A DNA stretch of 32,014 bases from Pseudomonadota bacterium (GTDB lineage: Bacteria > SAR324 > XYD2-FULL-50-16 > JAHJRI01): the NCBI GenBank assembly GCA_022360105.1, contig JAKSDL010000300.1:1-32014 (forward strand). Reading direction: 5' to 3'. Shown here piece after piece: positions 16,448 to 25,393 of the stretch. How positions within the stretch are numbered: the first letter of the stretch is position 1; each line of letters opens with the position of its first letter. The notes beneath the pieces were generated by a model, which was not told the DNA's origin, made no database searches, and saw nothing but the letters and a program-made list of their open reading frames with translations. A program made the translations under genes and the position numbers.

Positions 16448-16701
16448 CTACGGTTATCCGTTATCGGCTATCATATCGGTAACTCACAGCAAACAACTAT
16501 TGACCTGCCACTTATCTAACTGCTTGTCTGCTGATTTTCAATTCCTTCAAATTTACATGCCTGTCAGTCCTATCCACTAACCGAATCCCCTTGTCCTTTC
16601 GTGACAAAACTTTTACAATTCGATTAGTCGCTTTTACATTACTTTTACAAAAATCCTCAATAGTTGGTACGCAAGATTTTAAGCGTTTTTTTGGAGAAAA
16701 A
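16448..16701. other. Intergenic region before the activase gene
   Basis: No separate gene was seen. An imperfect stem, GTTATCCG/CGGTAAC (16453-16483), follows the Fe-S gene stop without a T-run. The right half holds three CTTTTACA repeats (16610-16649) and a possible promoter, TTTACA (16612-16617), 17 bases, TACATT (16635-16640). Confidence 0.5.
16610..16649 (+). promoter_or_regulatory. Three helically phased CTTTTACA direct repeats
   Basis: CTTTTACA occurs at 16610, 16631 and 16642, so the starts are 21 and 11 bases apart: two turns and one turn of DNA. Same-face direct repeats at about 11-bp spacing are the pattern bound by OmpR/PhoB-family regulators. They overlap a weak promoter and lie about 50-90 bp before the activase ATG. 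Confidence 0.42.
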
Positions 16702-19700
16702 ATGACTGGAAAAAGGAATTTTCTGGGAATTGATATCGGATCAATTTCTATCTCAATCGTGTTGGTCTCTACGGATAAAGAAATCATAAATGCCAGCTAT
16801 TTAATTCACAATGGAAACGTCAGGGCAGAATTGGCAAAGCTGCTCAGGAAGATCGATTTAAAGCTGGTAGATGGTATTGGTGTGACATCATCCACACCGG
16901 ATCTATTAAAGCAGGTAACAAGATTTGACGAGCGTGTGTCCTATATCACGACTGCCAGAGAATTTTATCCTGAAATGGGATCATTGCTGATTGTTGGAGG
17001 GGAAAAATTCGGTATCGCGGGATTTGATTCCGAAGGTAATTATCTTAATTATAAATCCAACAGCTCTTGTGCAGCCGGAACCGGCAGTTTTTTAGATCAG
17101 CAGGCCAGGCGCCTGAACCTGAAGAATATTGAGGAATTTTGTCAATGTGCTCTCAAGAATAAAGGAGACATTCCCAAAATTGCTTCTCGTTGTTCCGTAT
17201 TTGCCAAAACAGACCTGATTCATGCCCAACAGGAAGGGTATAGTCTCAATGCAATATGTGACGGTCTCTCTTTTGGACTGGCCAAAAACATTATCGATAC
17301 CCTTTTTAGCTCCACACCGCCCGGCTCTCCTATTGTCTTTGCCGGCGGAGTCTCCAAAAACGGCGCCGTTGTTCAACATATATCAGACTTATTGAATCAG
17401 CCTTTGGAAATTCATCCGCAATCCCATCTTTTCGGTGCCATTGGTGCGGCGTTGAATCGGATGGAACAGCCTGAAAACAGTGAGTTGAAGAATTACGGTT
17501 CGGCAGAGCAGCTGCTTTGCGAAGACACGACGTCAAAATCCTATACTCATGAACCATTGAAACTGAATCTCTCATCATATCCTGAATTTAACTCATTAAA
17601 ACGATTTGAATTCAAGAGTCCGGAACATCTAAAAATGCCGGCTGTTGAAATAGATATCTACAAGGAAATCGAATCAGATTCCTCTATCGATGGATACCTG
17701 GGAATCGATATCGGTTCAACCAGCACCAAAGCTGTGTTAATGGATAATCGGGAAAAGGTTTTGGCTGGATTATACACACGTACATCCGGTCGCCCTGTGG
17801 AAGCTGTTCAGGTGATTTTTGAAGCTACAGCTCATCTTTTCAATGAACGCAATTGCTCTTTCAATTTTCTTGGAGTGGGTACAACGGGTTCAGGCAGAAG
17901 TTTCATTGGAGAAATCATCGGTTCTGATGTTGCCCTTGACGAGATTACAGCGCATGCCAGAGCAGCCTATCAATTGGACCCGGAGGTGGATACGATCATC
18001 GAGATTGGCGGGCAGGACTCCAAGTTTACCACCCTCCAAAACGGCATGGTTACTTTTTCTGTGATGAACAATGTTTGTGCGGCGGGAACCGGGAGTTTTA
18101 TTGAAGAGCAGGCCAAGAAGCTGGATTGTCCTCTTGCCGACTATTCACGTCGTGCAGAGGGTGTGTCTGCTCCCCTTACCAGCGATAAATGCACTGTCTT
18201 TATGGAAAGGGATCTTAATTATTATTTATCCGAGGGTTATTCGGTTGATGAAGCCCTGGCTTCGACACTTCATTCGGTGAGAGACAATTACCTGACCAAA
18301 GTTGCAAATGAAGGCAGCATCGGGAAAAAGGTATTTTTTCAGGGTGCTACCGCTAAAAACAAAGCTTTGGTGGCGGCTTTTGAGCAAAAACTGAAAAAAC
18401 CGATTATGGTTTCCAAATTCTGCCATCTCACAGGAGCGCTGGGCGTCGCTTTACACCTCTCAGATGTTAACTGTACTGAAACAAAATTTCGAGGAATCGC
18501 TCTTTATGACAAATCCATTCCTGTGAAAACAGAGGTCTGCGAACTGTGCACAAACCATTGTAAAATCAAAACAGCCCAGGTTGAAGAGCAAACAGTCGCT
18601 TTTGGTTTTTTATGCGGAAGAGACTATGAAACTCAAAAGTATGTCAAAGAAAACCCTTCCGGATTTGATTTGCTAAAATCCAGAAAACGAATAACTCAAT
18701 TCAAGCCTCTTTACGAAGCTGAGGAACCATTTACAATAGGTATTCCTGCCGCGCTTCATTTGTTCGATGAAATGGACTTGTGGAAGAAGTTTTTTGATCA
18801 GTTTGGTATCAAAACAGTGACCAGCGAACGATTCAAACATGCCGTGAAAGAAGGTAAGAAACTGACTGGAGCAGAATTTTGTGCTCCGGTAACGGCGTTG
18901 CACAGTCATGTTAACTATCTGGCAGAAAAGTCTGATTATGTATTTCTTCCCGATTTTCTTGAAGAAAAGGAAAAAAGCACAACGGGTCGTCGACAATATT
19001 GCTATTATACTCAATTCGCCCCTGCCCTGATTTCTCAAATAAAGAACATTAATGCTCAAGCCGAACTCCTTCATCCTACACTCCGATCAATACGGGGTAG
19101 CTTTTATACAAAAGTGCAATTGTATAAAATGCTCCAGAAGATTTGCAAACGCAATATCGGGTTTTTCAAAGTATCATCGGCTTATGACAAGGCAGTCGCC
19201 TTTCATGAGTCCAAAAAAAGGAAATTAAAAGAACTGTTTTTGCAGGAACAAAACTTAGCGGATGATATCAGTGTAGTGTTTTTAGGCAGGCCTTATACAG
19301 TACTTTCAGCAGACATGAATTCCAAGATCCCGGAGATTTTTGCCAGACTGGGAATCAAATCCTACTTTCAGGATATGCTGAATTACGATGCAGATGACGT
19401 GCAGGCTATCGCTCCACTTCTTAAGCACATCCACTGGAAGTTTGCCGCTGGAATTTTTGAAGCAGCGGAAGTTGCAGCCAATTCAACCGGGCTTTACCCG
19501 GTATTGATTACCTCATTTAAATGCACACCCGATGCTTTTGTGATTGAGACGTTTAAACAGATTTTGGATGCCAGAAAAAAGCCATATCTGATCTTACAAT
19601 TGGACGAACACGATTCCAGTGTTGGGTATGAGACACGAATTGAGGCCGGTATCAGGGCGTTTAGAAATCATCACAGCATCAGCAAAAACAAACAGGAAAC

Positions 19701-20937
19701 AACTTATAAATATACGAATCCAGCTTTCCTCAAAGGAACAGGCAGTTTGAAAAACAAGGCGTTGATCTTGCCTAATTTTGACTATTTACCATGTAAATTA
19801 CTGGAAGCATCCCTCAGAAAAGCAGGCATTGAAACATATCTGATGGAGGAGTCCGAGGATTCTATTCGCAAAAGCATGAGCCTCAATCAAGGTCAGTGTC
19901 TGCCAATTAGTATGATGACTCAAGCCGCTGTGAATTGTATCGAAAGCAACAATCTTGATCCCGCCAAAACGGTGATTTGGACGATCGATTCGAACATCTC
20001 CTGCAACCTGGGTGTTATACCTCACTCCTTAAAGAACATGCTTCAGACTTATGGCAAGGGGATGGAGCAGGTGGAGATCTATACAGGGGAAATAACATTT
20101 ATCGATATGTCCCTGCGGATTACTTACAATGCTTATTTTGCATTCATGTTTGGTGGATTGCTCAAAAAAATGGCATGTAAAACAAGACCTTACGAATTGA
20201 TTTCTGGTAAAACAGATGAAGTTGTTACCAAGGCACTGGGAATATTTTATGATACCTTTCTGCATGATACTTCCAAGGAAGAGGCGGTACGAAAGGTTGT
20301 CGGCATGTTCAAGGAAATCAAAATTCAAAAAACCAAACGACCTCAAGTGGCCATCTTTGGAGATCTTTATGCACGTGATAACGATGTGGTGAACCAGAAT
20401 TTAATCGGTACTATTGAGAAAAACGGAGGCGAAGCTGTTACTACTCCTTATAGCGAGTATATGAGGATGATTGCGGACCCGTTTATTCAAAAATGGATCA
20501 GGGAAGGCCTTTATTCAAGTGCCGCGGCAGCAAAAGTAATGGTAAAAACCTTTCCTATGCTGGAAAAGAAATACCTTGCTGTTTTTAATGACATTCTGCA
20601 GGAAAATGAGCATCGATTTGTGGATGATATTGAAAATACCATCGGGCAGTTTGGCGTAAAACTAATGCATACCGGTGAATCTTTGGAGACATTGCTGAAG
20701 ATATTTACCTTTTTGCATAACTACCCGGAAATCGCCTTGTTTGTGCAAACCAGCCCGTCATTGTGCTGTCCTTCTCTGTTAACAGAGGCCATGGCTGAAA
20801 ACATCGAAGCTGCAACCGGAATACCTGTTGTAAACATTGAATACGATGGAACCTGTGGTTATAAAAACGATACTATCATCCCCTATTTGAAATACCCGCG
20901 AAAACGTGCAAGCACGATCACGGCTAAGGCACAATAG
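16702..20937 (+). CDS. Large acyl-CoA dehydratase activase-related protein (tandem BcrAD/BadFG ATPase plus dehydratase-like modules)
   Basis: A 1411-residue multi-module protein. ATG 16702 has GGAG five bases upstream, so the 37-codon open extension to a TTG at 16591 is rejected. Order: an ASKHA ATPase of the HgdC/BcrAD type (about 5-265; FLGIDIGSISIS, cluster-type Cys123 in CAAGTGSF); a second one (about 332-590; YLGIDIGSTSTK, GGQDSK, Cys459 in CAAGTGSF, SDKC); a cysteine patch CELCTNHC (613-620) with C638; a DUF2229-like region (FTIGIPAALHLFDEM); and a C-terminal part like 2-hydroxyacyl-CoA dehydratase subunits (SLCCPSLLTEAM, EYDGTCGY). Such activases donate an ATP-driven electron to a dehydratase. 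The function of this long fused form is not established. The first module has GGEK where the second keeps GGQD. It ends in TAG abutting the convergent gene. Confidence 0.92.
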   Translation: MTGKRNFLGIDIGSISISIVLVSTDKEIINASYLIHNGNVRAELAKLLRKIDLKLVDGIGVTSSTPDLLKQVTRFDERVSYITTAREFYPEMGSLLIVGGEKFGIAGFDSEGNYLNYKSNSSCAAGTGSFLDQQARRLNLKNIEEFCQCALKNKGDIPKIASRCSVFAKTDLIHAQQEGYSLNAICDGLSFGLAKNIIDTLFSSTPPGSPIVFAGGVSKNGAVVQHISDLLNQPLEIHPQSHLFGAIGAALNRMEQPENSELKNYGSAEQLLCEDTTSKSYTHEPLKLNLSSYPEFNSLKRFEFKSPEHLKMPAVEIDIYKEIESDSSIDGYLGIDIGSTSTKAVLMDNREKVLAGLYTRTSGRPVEAVQVIFEATAHLFNERNCSFNFLGVGTTGSGRSFIGEIIGSDVALDEITAHARAAYQLDPEVDTIIEIGGQDSKFTTLQNGMVTFSVMNNVCAAGTGSFIEEQAKKLDCPLADYSRRAEGVSAPLTSDKCTVFMERDLNYYLSEGYSVDEALASTLHSVRDNYLTKVANEGSIGKKVFFQGATAKNKALVAAFEQKLKKPIMVSKFCHLTGALGVALHLSDVNCTETKFRGIALYDKSIPVKTEVCELCTNHCKIKTAQVEEQTVAFGFLCGRDYETQKYVKENPSGFDLLKSRKRITQFKPLYEAEEPFTIGIPAALHLFDEMDLWKKFFDQFGIKTVTSERFKHAVKEGKKLTGAEFCAPVTALHSHVNYLAEKSDYVFLPDFLEEKEKSTTGRRQYCYYTQFAPALISQIKNINAQAELLHPTLRSIRGSFYTKVQLYKMLQKICKRNIGFFKVSSAYDKAVAFHESKKRKLKELFLQEQNLADDISVVFLGRPYTVLSADMNSKIPEIFARLGIKSYFQDMLNYDADDVQAIAPLLKHIHWKFAAGIFEAAEVAANSTGLYPVLITSFKCTPDAFVIETFKQILDARKKPYLILQLDEHDSSVGYETRIEAGIRAFRNHHSISKNKQETTYKYTNPAFLKGTGSLKNKALILPNFDYLPCKLLEASLRKAGIETYLMEESEDSIRKSMSLNQGQCLPISMMTQAAVNCIESNNLDPAKTVIWTIDSNISCNLGVIPHSLKNMLQTYGKGMEQVEIYTGEITFIDMSLRITYNAYFAFMFGGLLKKMACKTRPYELISGKTDEVVTKALGIFYDTFLHDTSKEEAVRKVVGMFKEIKIQKTKRPQVAIFGDLYARDNDVVNQNLIGTIEKNGGEAVTTPYSEYMRMIADPFIQKWIREGLYSSAAAAKVMVKTFPMLEKKYLAVFNDILQENEHRFVDDIENTIGQFGVKLMHTGESLETLLKIFTFLHNYPEIALFVQTSPSLCCPSLLTEAMAENIEAATGIPVVNIEYDGTCGYKNDTIIPYLKYPRKRASTITAKAQ

Positions 20938-20940
20938 CTA
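20935..20940. other. Back-to-back stop codons of convergent genes
   Basis: TAGCTA is a palindrome in which TAG (20935-20937) ends the plus-strand activase gene and the complementary TAG (20940-20938) ends the minus-strand Mut7-C gene. There is no intergenic base and no terminator between them. Confidence 0.9.
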
Positions 20941-21774
20941 GTTGGGTTTCGCTTTTAGCAATTTGGCTATCTTTGCCTCCATGCGTTCAAAATGGGATCC
21001 TTTCCAATAAATCTTGTCACAACCGAGGCAGATAAAAAATTCATTAAAATACTGCTTGGTCTTGGGTTCCAACCGATCCAGGACCTTCTCTTTCTCTATT
21101 TCTTCTATCAAACCATTGCAGCTCATACAGCGATGAAAAGGTTTTATCTTGGAATACAGATCAAAGCGTTTTATCACTTCACTAATCTGCTTATCGCTGT
21201 TTTTTGATCTCACCCAGTATCCATGGGTTACTTTACTGTTTTTTAAAAGCTCCTTATCACGTGTTAGGATAATACGTTTGTCCTTTTGGGCAATCTCGAT
21301 GATTTCAGGATCATCCAGATTGTTTTCATAATGAGCGTCGAACCCAAGCATTCTTAAATTTTTAGCAGTCTTTCCCAGGTGAACATCCAGAATAAATTTG
21401 TTTTCCCGCAATGGTTTGGCTCGCACTTTCGTGGTGGAGCTGATGTCCATGCTTTCAAACATAGGGTAAACCGAGACGTTATCGCCGGATTTCAGGCTGT
21501 AATCGAACGATTCCGATTTTCCATTGATCAGAATCATGTCCACTTCACCATGGGGAATGCCCAAGGCCTCAATCACATCCTTGATTGAGGGTGATCCAAA
21601 AAAAAGATAGGCAAACGGTTTCTTTTGCTTGTCAGGGGGCAGGAAATCGTTCAATTCCTCATAGAAGCGTAAAAATGCTTTTTTTCTAATTTCGTTGAAT
21701 TGCTTAACCATTGCTCTTGGGATATCTTTTAGGCTTGGCTTTATCTGTGTGATACTATTAAGTTTTGATCTCAT
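20938..21774 (-). CDS. Mut7-C RNase-domain protein with ubiquitin-like N-terminal domain
   Basis: A PIN-like Mut7-C protein. From ATG 21774 it has 278 residues. The N-terminal Ub-Mut7C-like domain (about 32-115) includes FRFYEELNDFL-type start, LFFGSPSIKDVIEALGIP and DMILINGKS. The Mut7-C domain (about 125-275) has FILDVHLGKTAKNLRMLGFDA, DDPEIIEIAQKDKRIILTRDKELL with acidic residues expected in the nuclease site, and a zinc ribbon CMSC...CLGC (four Cys). The predicted role is an RNase, partner unknown. GAGG stands 8 bases before ATG 21774; a GTG at 21825 (17 residues longer, AAGG 7 bases upstream) is equally possible. Its TAG stop directly abuts the TAG of the activase gene. Confidence 0.88.
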   Translation of the reverse strand: MRSKLNSITQIKPSLKDIPRAMVKQFNEIRKKAFLRFYEELNDFLPPDKQKKPFAYLFFGSPSIKDVIEALGIPHGEVDMILINGKSESFDYSLKSGDNVSVYPMFESMDISSTTKVRAKPLRENKFILDVHLGKTAKNLRMLGFDAHYENNLDDPEIIEIAQKDKRIILTRDKELLKNSKVTHGYWVRSKNSDKQISEVIKRFDLYSKIKPFHRCMSCNGLIEEIEKEKVLDRLEPKTKQYFNEFFICLGCDKIYWKGSHFERMEAKIAKLLKAKPN

Positions 21775-22124
21775 GAGTGAAACCTCGTGCTGACGCAGTA
21801 AATGCGCACCCGGTAGATTATTCACTATGAAGCCTTAGATAAGCTAACACTCAAAACCATTCGTTTCAAGATTTTATTTCAGATAGGCCTGGAAGTTTAA
21901 ATTCTTCCAAACAAACACTGTTGCAATATCATGGCACTGATAACAGGAGTGACGGAGTTTTCTGGGCATTATCAAAATAACTTGTCACTTTTTTATTTTA
22001 TGTTTAAGGTATGGCATTGTTCTGTGGTTCGGGCATCAATTTTTACATTTCCGAATAATATCTGATAGACTAATCGTACATTGAAAAATTTTGACGATGA
22101 AACGATAGGTACCTTTTAAGTATT

Positions 22125-23933
22125 ATGAGCCGCTATTTTGTTTCTTTTAGTTTTGTCCTGTTAATCCAATCATTTCTGCTTATCGATCCGGTTTTTTCTA
22201 CTGGTATTCTCTCCAGTCTAACAATTAAGGAGTTGATCTCTGCGAACTTCCTGTTTGCGCTTTGCATCAACCTTGCGATTATCACCATCACCGTGTTTTA
22301 TTTCAAAAACAAACTAAAAAAGGAGAGATCTTTAAGGAAATTAGCTGAAAAAGAAGCAATGTCTTTTGATGATCAATCCCCTTTTCACCACTTTCCCGAC
22401 GAAGTTTTCTTTTCGCAGCACGAGATGTTTACGAAACTAAAGGGTAAGGAAGAGCAATACAGGACCCTGGTGGAAATCATTCCACACGGTATACTGGAAG
22501 TGGATTCGAATGGTGTGGTGACATTTGCAAACCCAGCTATGAATCGAATACTAGAGTGTTCAAATCATCAGTTTGTCGGACGCGATCTTTTTGACCATTT
22601 TATCCCCTTAGACAAAAAGGATAAGTATCGGAAGGTATTTTCATCCTGGAAAGATCAAAGCCTTGAGACTGCGCCTTGTAAAATTACTGCATTAACGGCT
22701 AATCAAAAAAGGATCAGTCTTCAGTTGGACGTCAACATCAAACGTGATGCAGAAAAGGAGATTTCTGGCTATATTCTGGTTATTACTGATATTACAGACG
22801 AAGTACAGAAACAATTGAGGCTGGAAGAAAGCGAGAGCACAGCTCGGGCATTGCTGATGGCACCGACGGACTCCATTGTGCTGCTTGATAAAAACGGTAC
22901 AATCCTGGATGTAAACAATGTCACTGCCCGAATACTAGGCAAGAGTAAAGAAGAATTACTGGGACAATCATATTTCCGTCTCGTTCCGCTGGAAATTGCC
23001 AACCAAAGAAAAGAGAAAATTGACCAGGTGATTGCAACTCGACAATCCGTCAGATTTGAAGGTAGATTCGGAGGGACTTGGAACGACAGTATAGCATATC
23101 CTATCCTTAGTGGAGACGGCTCTGTAGGCAAAATAGCCTTTTTGTCACACGACATCACAAAAAGGAAATTTCGGGAAACAGAGCTGATGGAGGCAAAAGC
23201 AGCCGCAGAACAAGCGAACCAGGCTAAAAGCGAATTTCTGGCTAATATGTCTCATGAATTACGAACCCCCATGCATGGGATTTTGAGTTATTCCAAATTT
23301 GGAATTAAAAAAATCGAGTATATCGACAAGCAAAAGACATTAAAATACTTTACTCGTATCAACACCAGCGCGAAAAGATTAATGCGCTTGTTAAACGATT
23401 TGCTCGACCTGGCAAAGCTGGAGTCCGGTCAAAAGGATTATCAATTCCATCAAGCCGGCCTTTCCAATATGGTGGAGATTGCCATACGTGATCTGGTATT
23501 CCTTACCCAGGAGAAGCAGATGATCATCGATTTTAATCGACCGGATTTCGATGACTCGATCATTGCCGATAAAGAAAAGATTATCCAGGTAGTTCGCAAT
23601 ATACTTGTGAATTCGATTCAGTACTCCCCGAGAAGAAGCTTGATAAAGATTGATATTTTAGATCGACAGGAAGGTCTTGTGCTCTCGATTTCAGACCAGG
23701 GAATTGGAATCCCGGAAAATGAACTGGAGATGGTGTTTGACAAATTTACCCAGAGCAGTCTGTCAAAAACCGGAGCAGGAGGTACGGGATTAGGTCTTTC
23801 AATCTCCAAAGAGATTATAAAAGACCATAATGGAAGAATCTGGGCAGAAAAAAACGAGCACGGCGGGGCAACAATTAAATTTATTCTGCCGTTTGATCCC
23901 AAGTTTGAGGACGATGTCCAATATCATCACTAA
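22125..23933 (+). CDS. Membrane-anchored PAS-PAS sensor histidine kinase (orphan)
   Basis: A 602-residue kinase. Two hydrophobic segments (about 5-25 and 37-60) anchor it with almost no periplasmic loop, so it probably senses inside the cell or in the membrane. Two PAS domains follow (about 112-225 and 235-345), then HisKA with H377 in FLANMSHELRTPMHGIL and an HATPase domain (N box RNILVNSIQYSP from 491; G1 DQGIGIP 524-530; G2 GTGLGL 553-558). No receiver domain is attached and no response-regulator gene is adjacent, so the partner is elsewhere. The PAS domains show no cysteine cluster or obvious cofactor motif. The Shine-Dalgarno sequence is weak. The gene stands alone, convergent with the VOC gene 31 bp downstream. 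Confidence 0.93.
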   Translation: MSRYFVSFSFVLLIQSFLLIDPVFSTGILSSLTIKELISANFLFALCINLAIITITVFYFKNKLKKERSLRKLAEKEAMSFDDQSPFHHFPDEVFFSQHEMFTKLKGKEEQYRTLVEIIPHGILEVDSNGVVTFANPAMNRILECSNHQFVGRDLFDHFIPLDKKDKYRKVFSSWKDQSLETAPCKITALTANQKRISLQLDVNIKRDAEKEISGYILVITDITDEVQKQLRLEESESTARALLMAPTDSIVLLDKNGTILDVNNVTARILGKSKEELLGQSYFRLVPLEIANQRKEKIDQVIATRQSVRFEGRFGGTWNDSIAYPILSGDGSVGKIAFLSHDITKRKFRETELMEAKAAAEQANQAKSEFLANMSHELRTPMHGILSYSKFGIKKIEYIDKQKTLKYFTRINTSAKRLMRLLNDLLDLAKLESGQKDYQFHQAGLSNMVEIAIRDLVFLTQEKQMIIDFNRPDFDDSIIADKEKIIQVVRNILVNSIQYSPRRSLIKIDILDRQEGLVLSISDQGIGIPENELEMVFDKFTQSSLSKTGAGGTGLGLSISKEIIKDHNGRIWAEKNEHGGATIKFILPFDPKFEDDVQYHH

Positions 23934-23964
23934 GGACTGAACTTAACCCGATTGATTCCGTCTT

Positions 23965-24384
23965 TTACCACTCCCCGGTATTTGGCATCGAAGCCCATGG
24001 TTCTTTTGCTTCCAAAGCGTCGCCCTTTTGTAAAATTTCAACCGATATCTGGTCAGGAGACTTAATAAAAGCCATTTTTCCATCCCTGGGAGGTCTTAAA
24101 ATAGTGATTCCCTGGTTTTGCAGCTTTTCGCAATAATCATATATGTTGTCCACACTAAAAGCCAAATGACCAAAAAATCGCCCTGTTGTATAAGGTTCGG
24201 TCTGGTCCCAGTTATGAGTCAATTCTATGGCCGGTTCATCAGGGCCTGTAGCAAGAAAAACCAGGGTAAATCGTCCCTGCTCGGAATCCATCCTTCTGAT
24301 TTCTTGTAATCCCAGCTTATCTACAAAAAAGTCCAGTGCTTTTTCCAAATCCAGTACTCGAATCATGGTATGGAGAAACTTCAT
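23965..24384 (-). CDS. VOC-family protein, glyoxalase I-like
   Basis: A 139-residue vicinal-oxygen-chelate protein resembling lactoylglutathione lyase. The four metal ligands known from E. coli GlxI have clear counterparts: H5 (KFLHTMIRV), E54 (AIELTHNW), H73 (FFGHLAFSV) and E116 (ISVEILQ). IELTHNWD and the [12 protein letters not shown] stretch are typical of glyoxalase I. About ten C-terminal residues beyond the fold ([17 protein letters not shown]) are extra. It may detoxify methylglyoxal, but related VOC enzymes use other substrates and the substrate loop ([10 protein letters not shown]) is short. It follows the unknown 144-residue protein gene by 87 bp on the same strand. Confidence 0.85.
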   Translation of the reverse strand: MKFLHTMIRVLDLEKALDFFVDKLGLQEIRRMDSEQGRFTLVFLATGPDEPAIELTHNWDQTEPYTTGRFFGHLAFSVDNIYDYCEKLQNQGITILRPPRDGKMAFIKSPDQISVEILQKGDALEAKEPWASMPNTGEW

Positions 24385-24471
24385 ATGCTTTACCTTAAAT
24401 TTTGGGTTAAGAAGTTACCATTTCGTGAAAACAGAAGGATCTAATCAGAATCGGATTCGCTTCACAATCCT

Positions 24472-24906
24472 TTAAACCTGGTCTGAAACCAGGTATTCTG
24501 CATAATCCTTCAATACTCCATTTTGCAGTTCTGTAGCAATTTCTTCCGTTATTTCAAGAATTTTAGCCAGAAACTTCGGCGGGTAAATCGGAACGTTGAT
24601 GTCATCCTTGGGAAATTTGTCTCTTATTTCCGGAAATTTCATATTGAATAATCGGACAGCGCCGACAGTCGTTGCTACATTCTGAATATTCTGAATCACT
24701 TCTTCTTGAGGAATTTCTTTTTCAGTAGCAATGGCTTCCAATAAATCCTGCAAATCCTGATCGTTAGTAATAGTCAAATTCTGCCGCATGGCATAGGCAA
24801 GCATGATGTCATAAAAAATAGATTTAGTAACTTCCAGGCTCTCCTGTGATGTATACCAATCCGCGGGAACGGAGTTTGCCAGTTTCATATATTCTGCTTC
24901 TTCCAT
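24472..24906 (-). CDS. Protein of unknown function, 144 residues
   Basis: An acidic, mostly helical cytoplasmic protein without cysteines, signal peptide or membrane segment. I do not recognise the family. Visible features are a helix rich in Tyr/Met (IFYDIMLAYAMRQN), a charged helix with repeated Glu (LEAIATEKEIPQEEVIQNIQN), and a Pro-rich turn (NVPIYPPKFLAKIL) before the last helices. ATG 24906 gives MEEAEYM; M7 is an alternative start. The end of the coding region overlaps a 7-bp stem (24476-24494). It is upstream of the VOC gene and could share its transcript if that stem does not terminate. Confidence 0.65.
   Translation of the reverse strand: MEEAEYMKLANSVPADWYTSQESLEVTKSIFYDIMLAYAMRQNLTITNDQDLQDLLEAIATEKEIPQEEVIQNIQNVATTVGAVRLFNMKFPEIRDKFPKDDINVPIYPPKFLAKILEITEEIATELQNGVLKDYAEYLVSDQV
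24476..24494 (-). terminator. Stem-loop overlapping the end of the unknown gene
   Basis: ACCTGGT (24476-24482) and ACCAGGT (24488-24494) form a 7-bp stem with a 5-base loop inside the last codons. On the minus strand only TTTAAA follows, so termination would be weak or partial before the VOC gene. Confidence 0.35.
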
Positions 24907-25393
24907 CGTTTTTCCGTGTTAATGGCTAATGTTTGTTGTGCTTTAATCAAACGATCTGTATCTACCTACAGTGTTAAATCCTTAACAAAAACCGTCAAAC
25001 TTTAATTGGGTATTCTTTCCCTTCGAATCAATTGGAATGGGAATGAAATGATCTGTCGAAGCAGTGGCCGGGCATCGGGAAAATAGTTGTTATCTAATAT
25101 GAAGTATTATGAAATTAAATATCTGGCTCAGGTGGATTTTATAAAAAGTAATAGCTACTGTTTTTCGACTAATTCGTCGGTTTTAACCTGCACAAAAAAA
25201 ACGATAAATGCCAATTGATGGTTACCAAAATGCGGTATGGGCATAAGTATCTGAAATTGAAACGGTTATCTCGGTAAATCTGTAATTACCTCCAAAACAA
25301 ACCTGCGGTATATAAATTGAATCTATAAGCGCCAGATGATTGTGTCTTTAAATCTCTCAACTCGGATTAGCATCTAACTTACTGATAAAATAA
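24907..25393. other. Intergenic region, 487 bp, no gene seen
   Basis: The longest gap in the window. It lies between the minus-strand unknown gene and the plus-strand lipoprotein gene, so promoters for both should be here. It is AT-rich with several TATA-like stretches (for example TATATAAA near 25310) but no convincing -35/-10 pair. A 39-codon frame at 25099-25218 has no Shine-Dalgarno sequence and is not called. A short hairpin, CGAC/GTCG, followed by TTTT lies near 25158-25176. Confidence 0.5.

Noticed and set aside
16591..16701. In-frame upstream extension of the activase gene from a TTG
   Set aside because: ATG 16702 has GGAG at the right distance and begins directly before the first GIDIGS motif. 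The extension contains the CTTTTACA repeats and does not look like protein-coding sequence.
18673..19074. 133-codon minus-strand frame inside the activase gene
   Set aside because: It is antisense to a conserved region of the activase protein and has no ribosome site. It is a shadow frame.
25099..25218. 39-codon frame in the 487-bp gap
   Set aside because: No Shine-Dalgarno sequence, no promoter-like context and no recognisable peptide features; expected by chance in AT-rich DNA.
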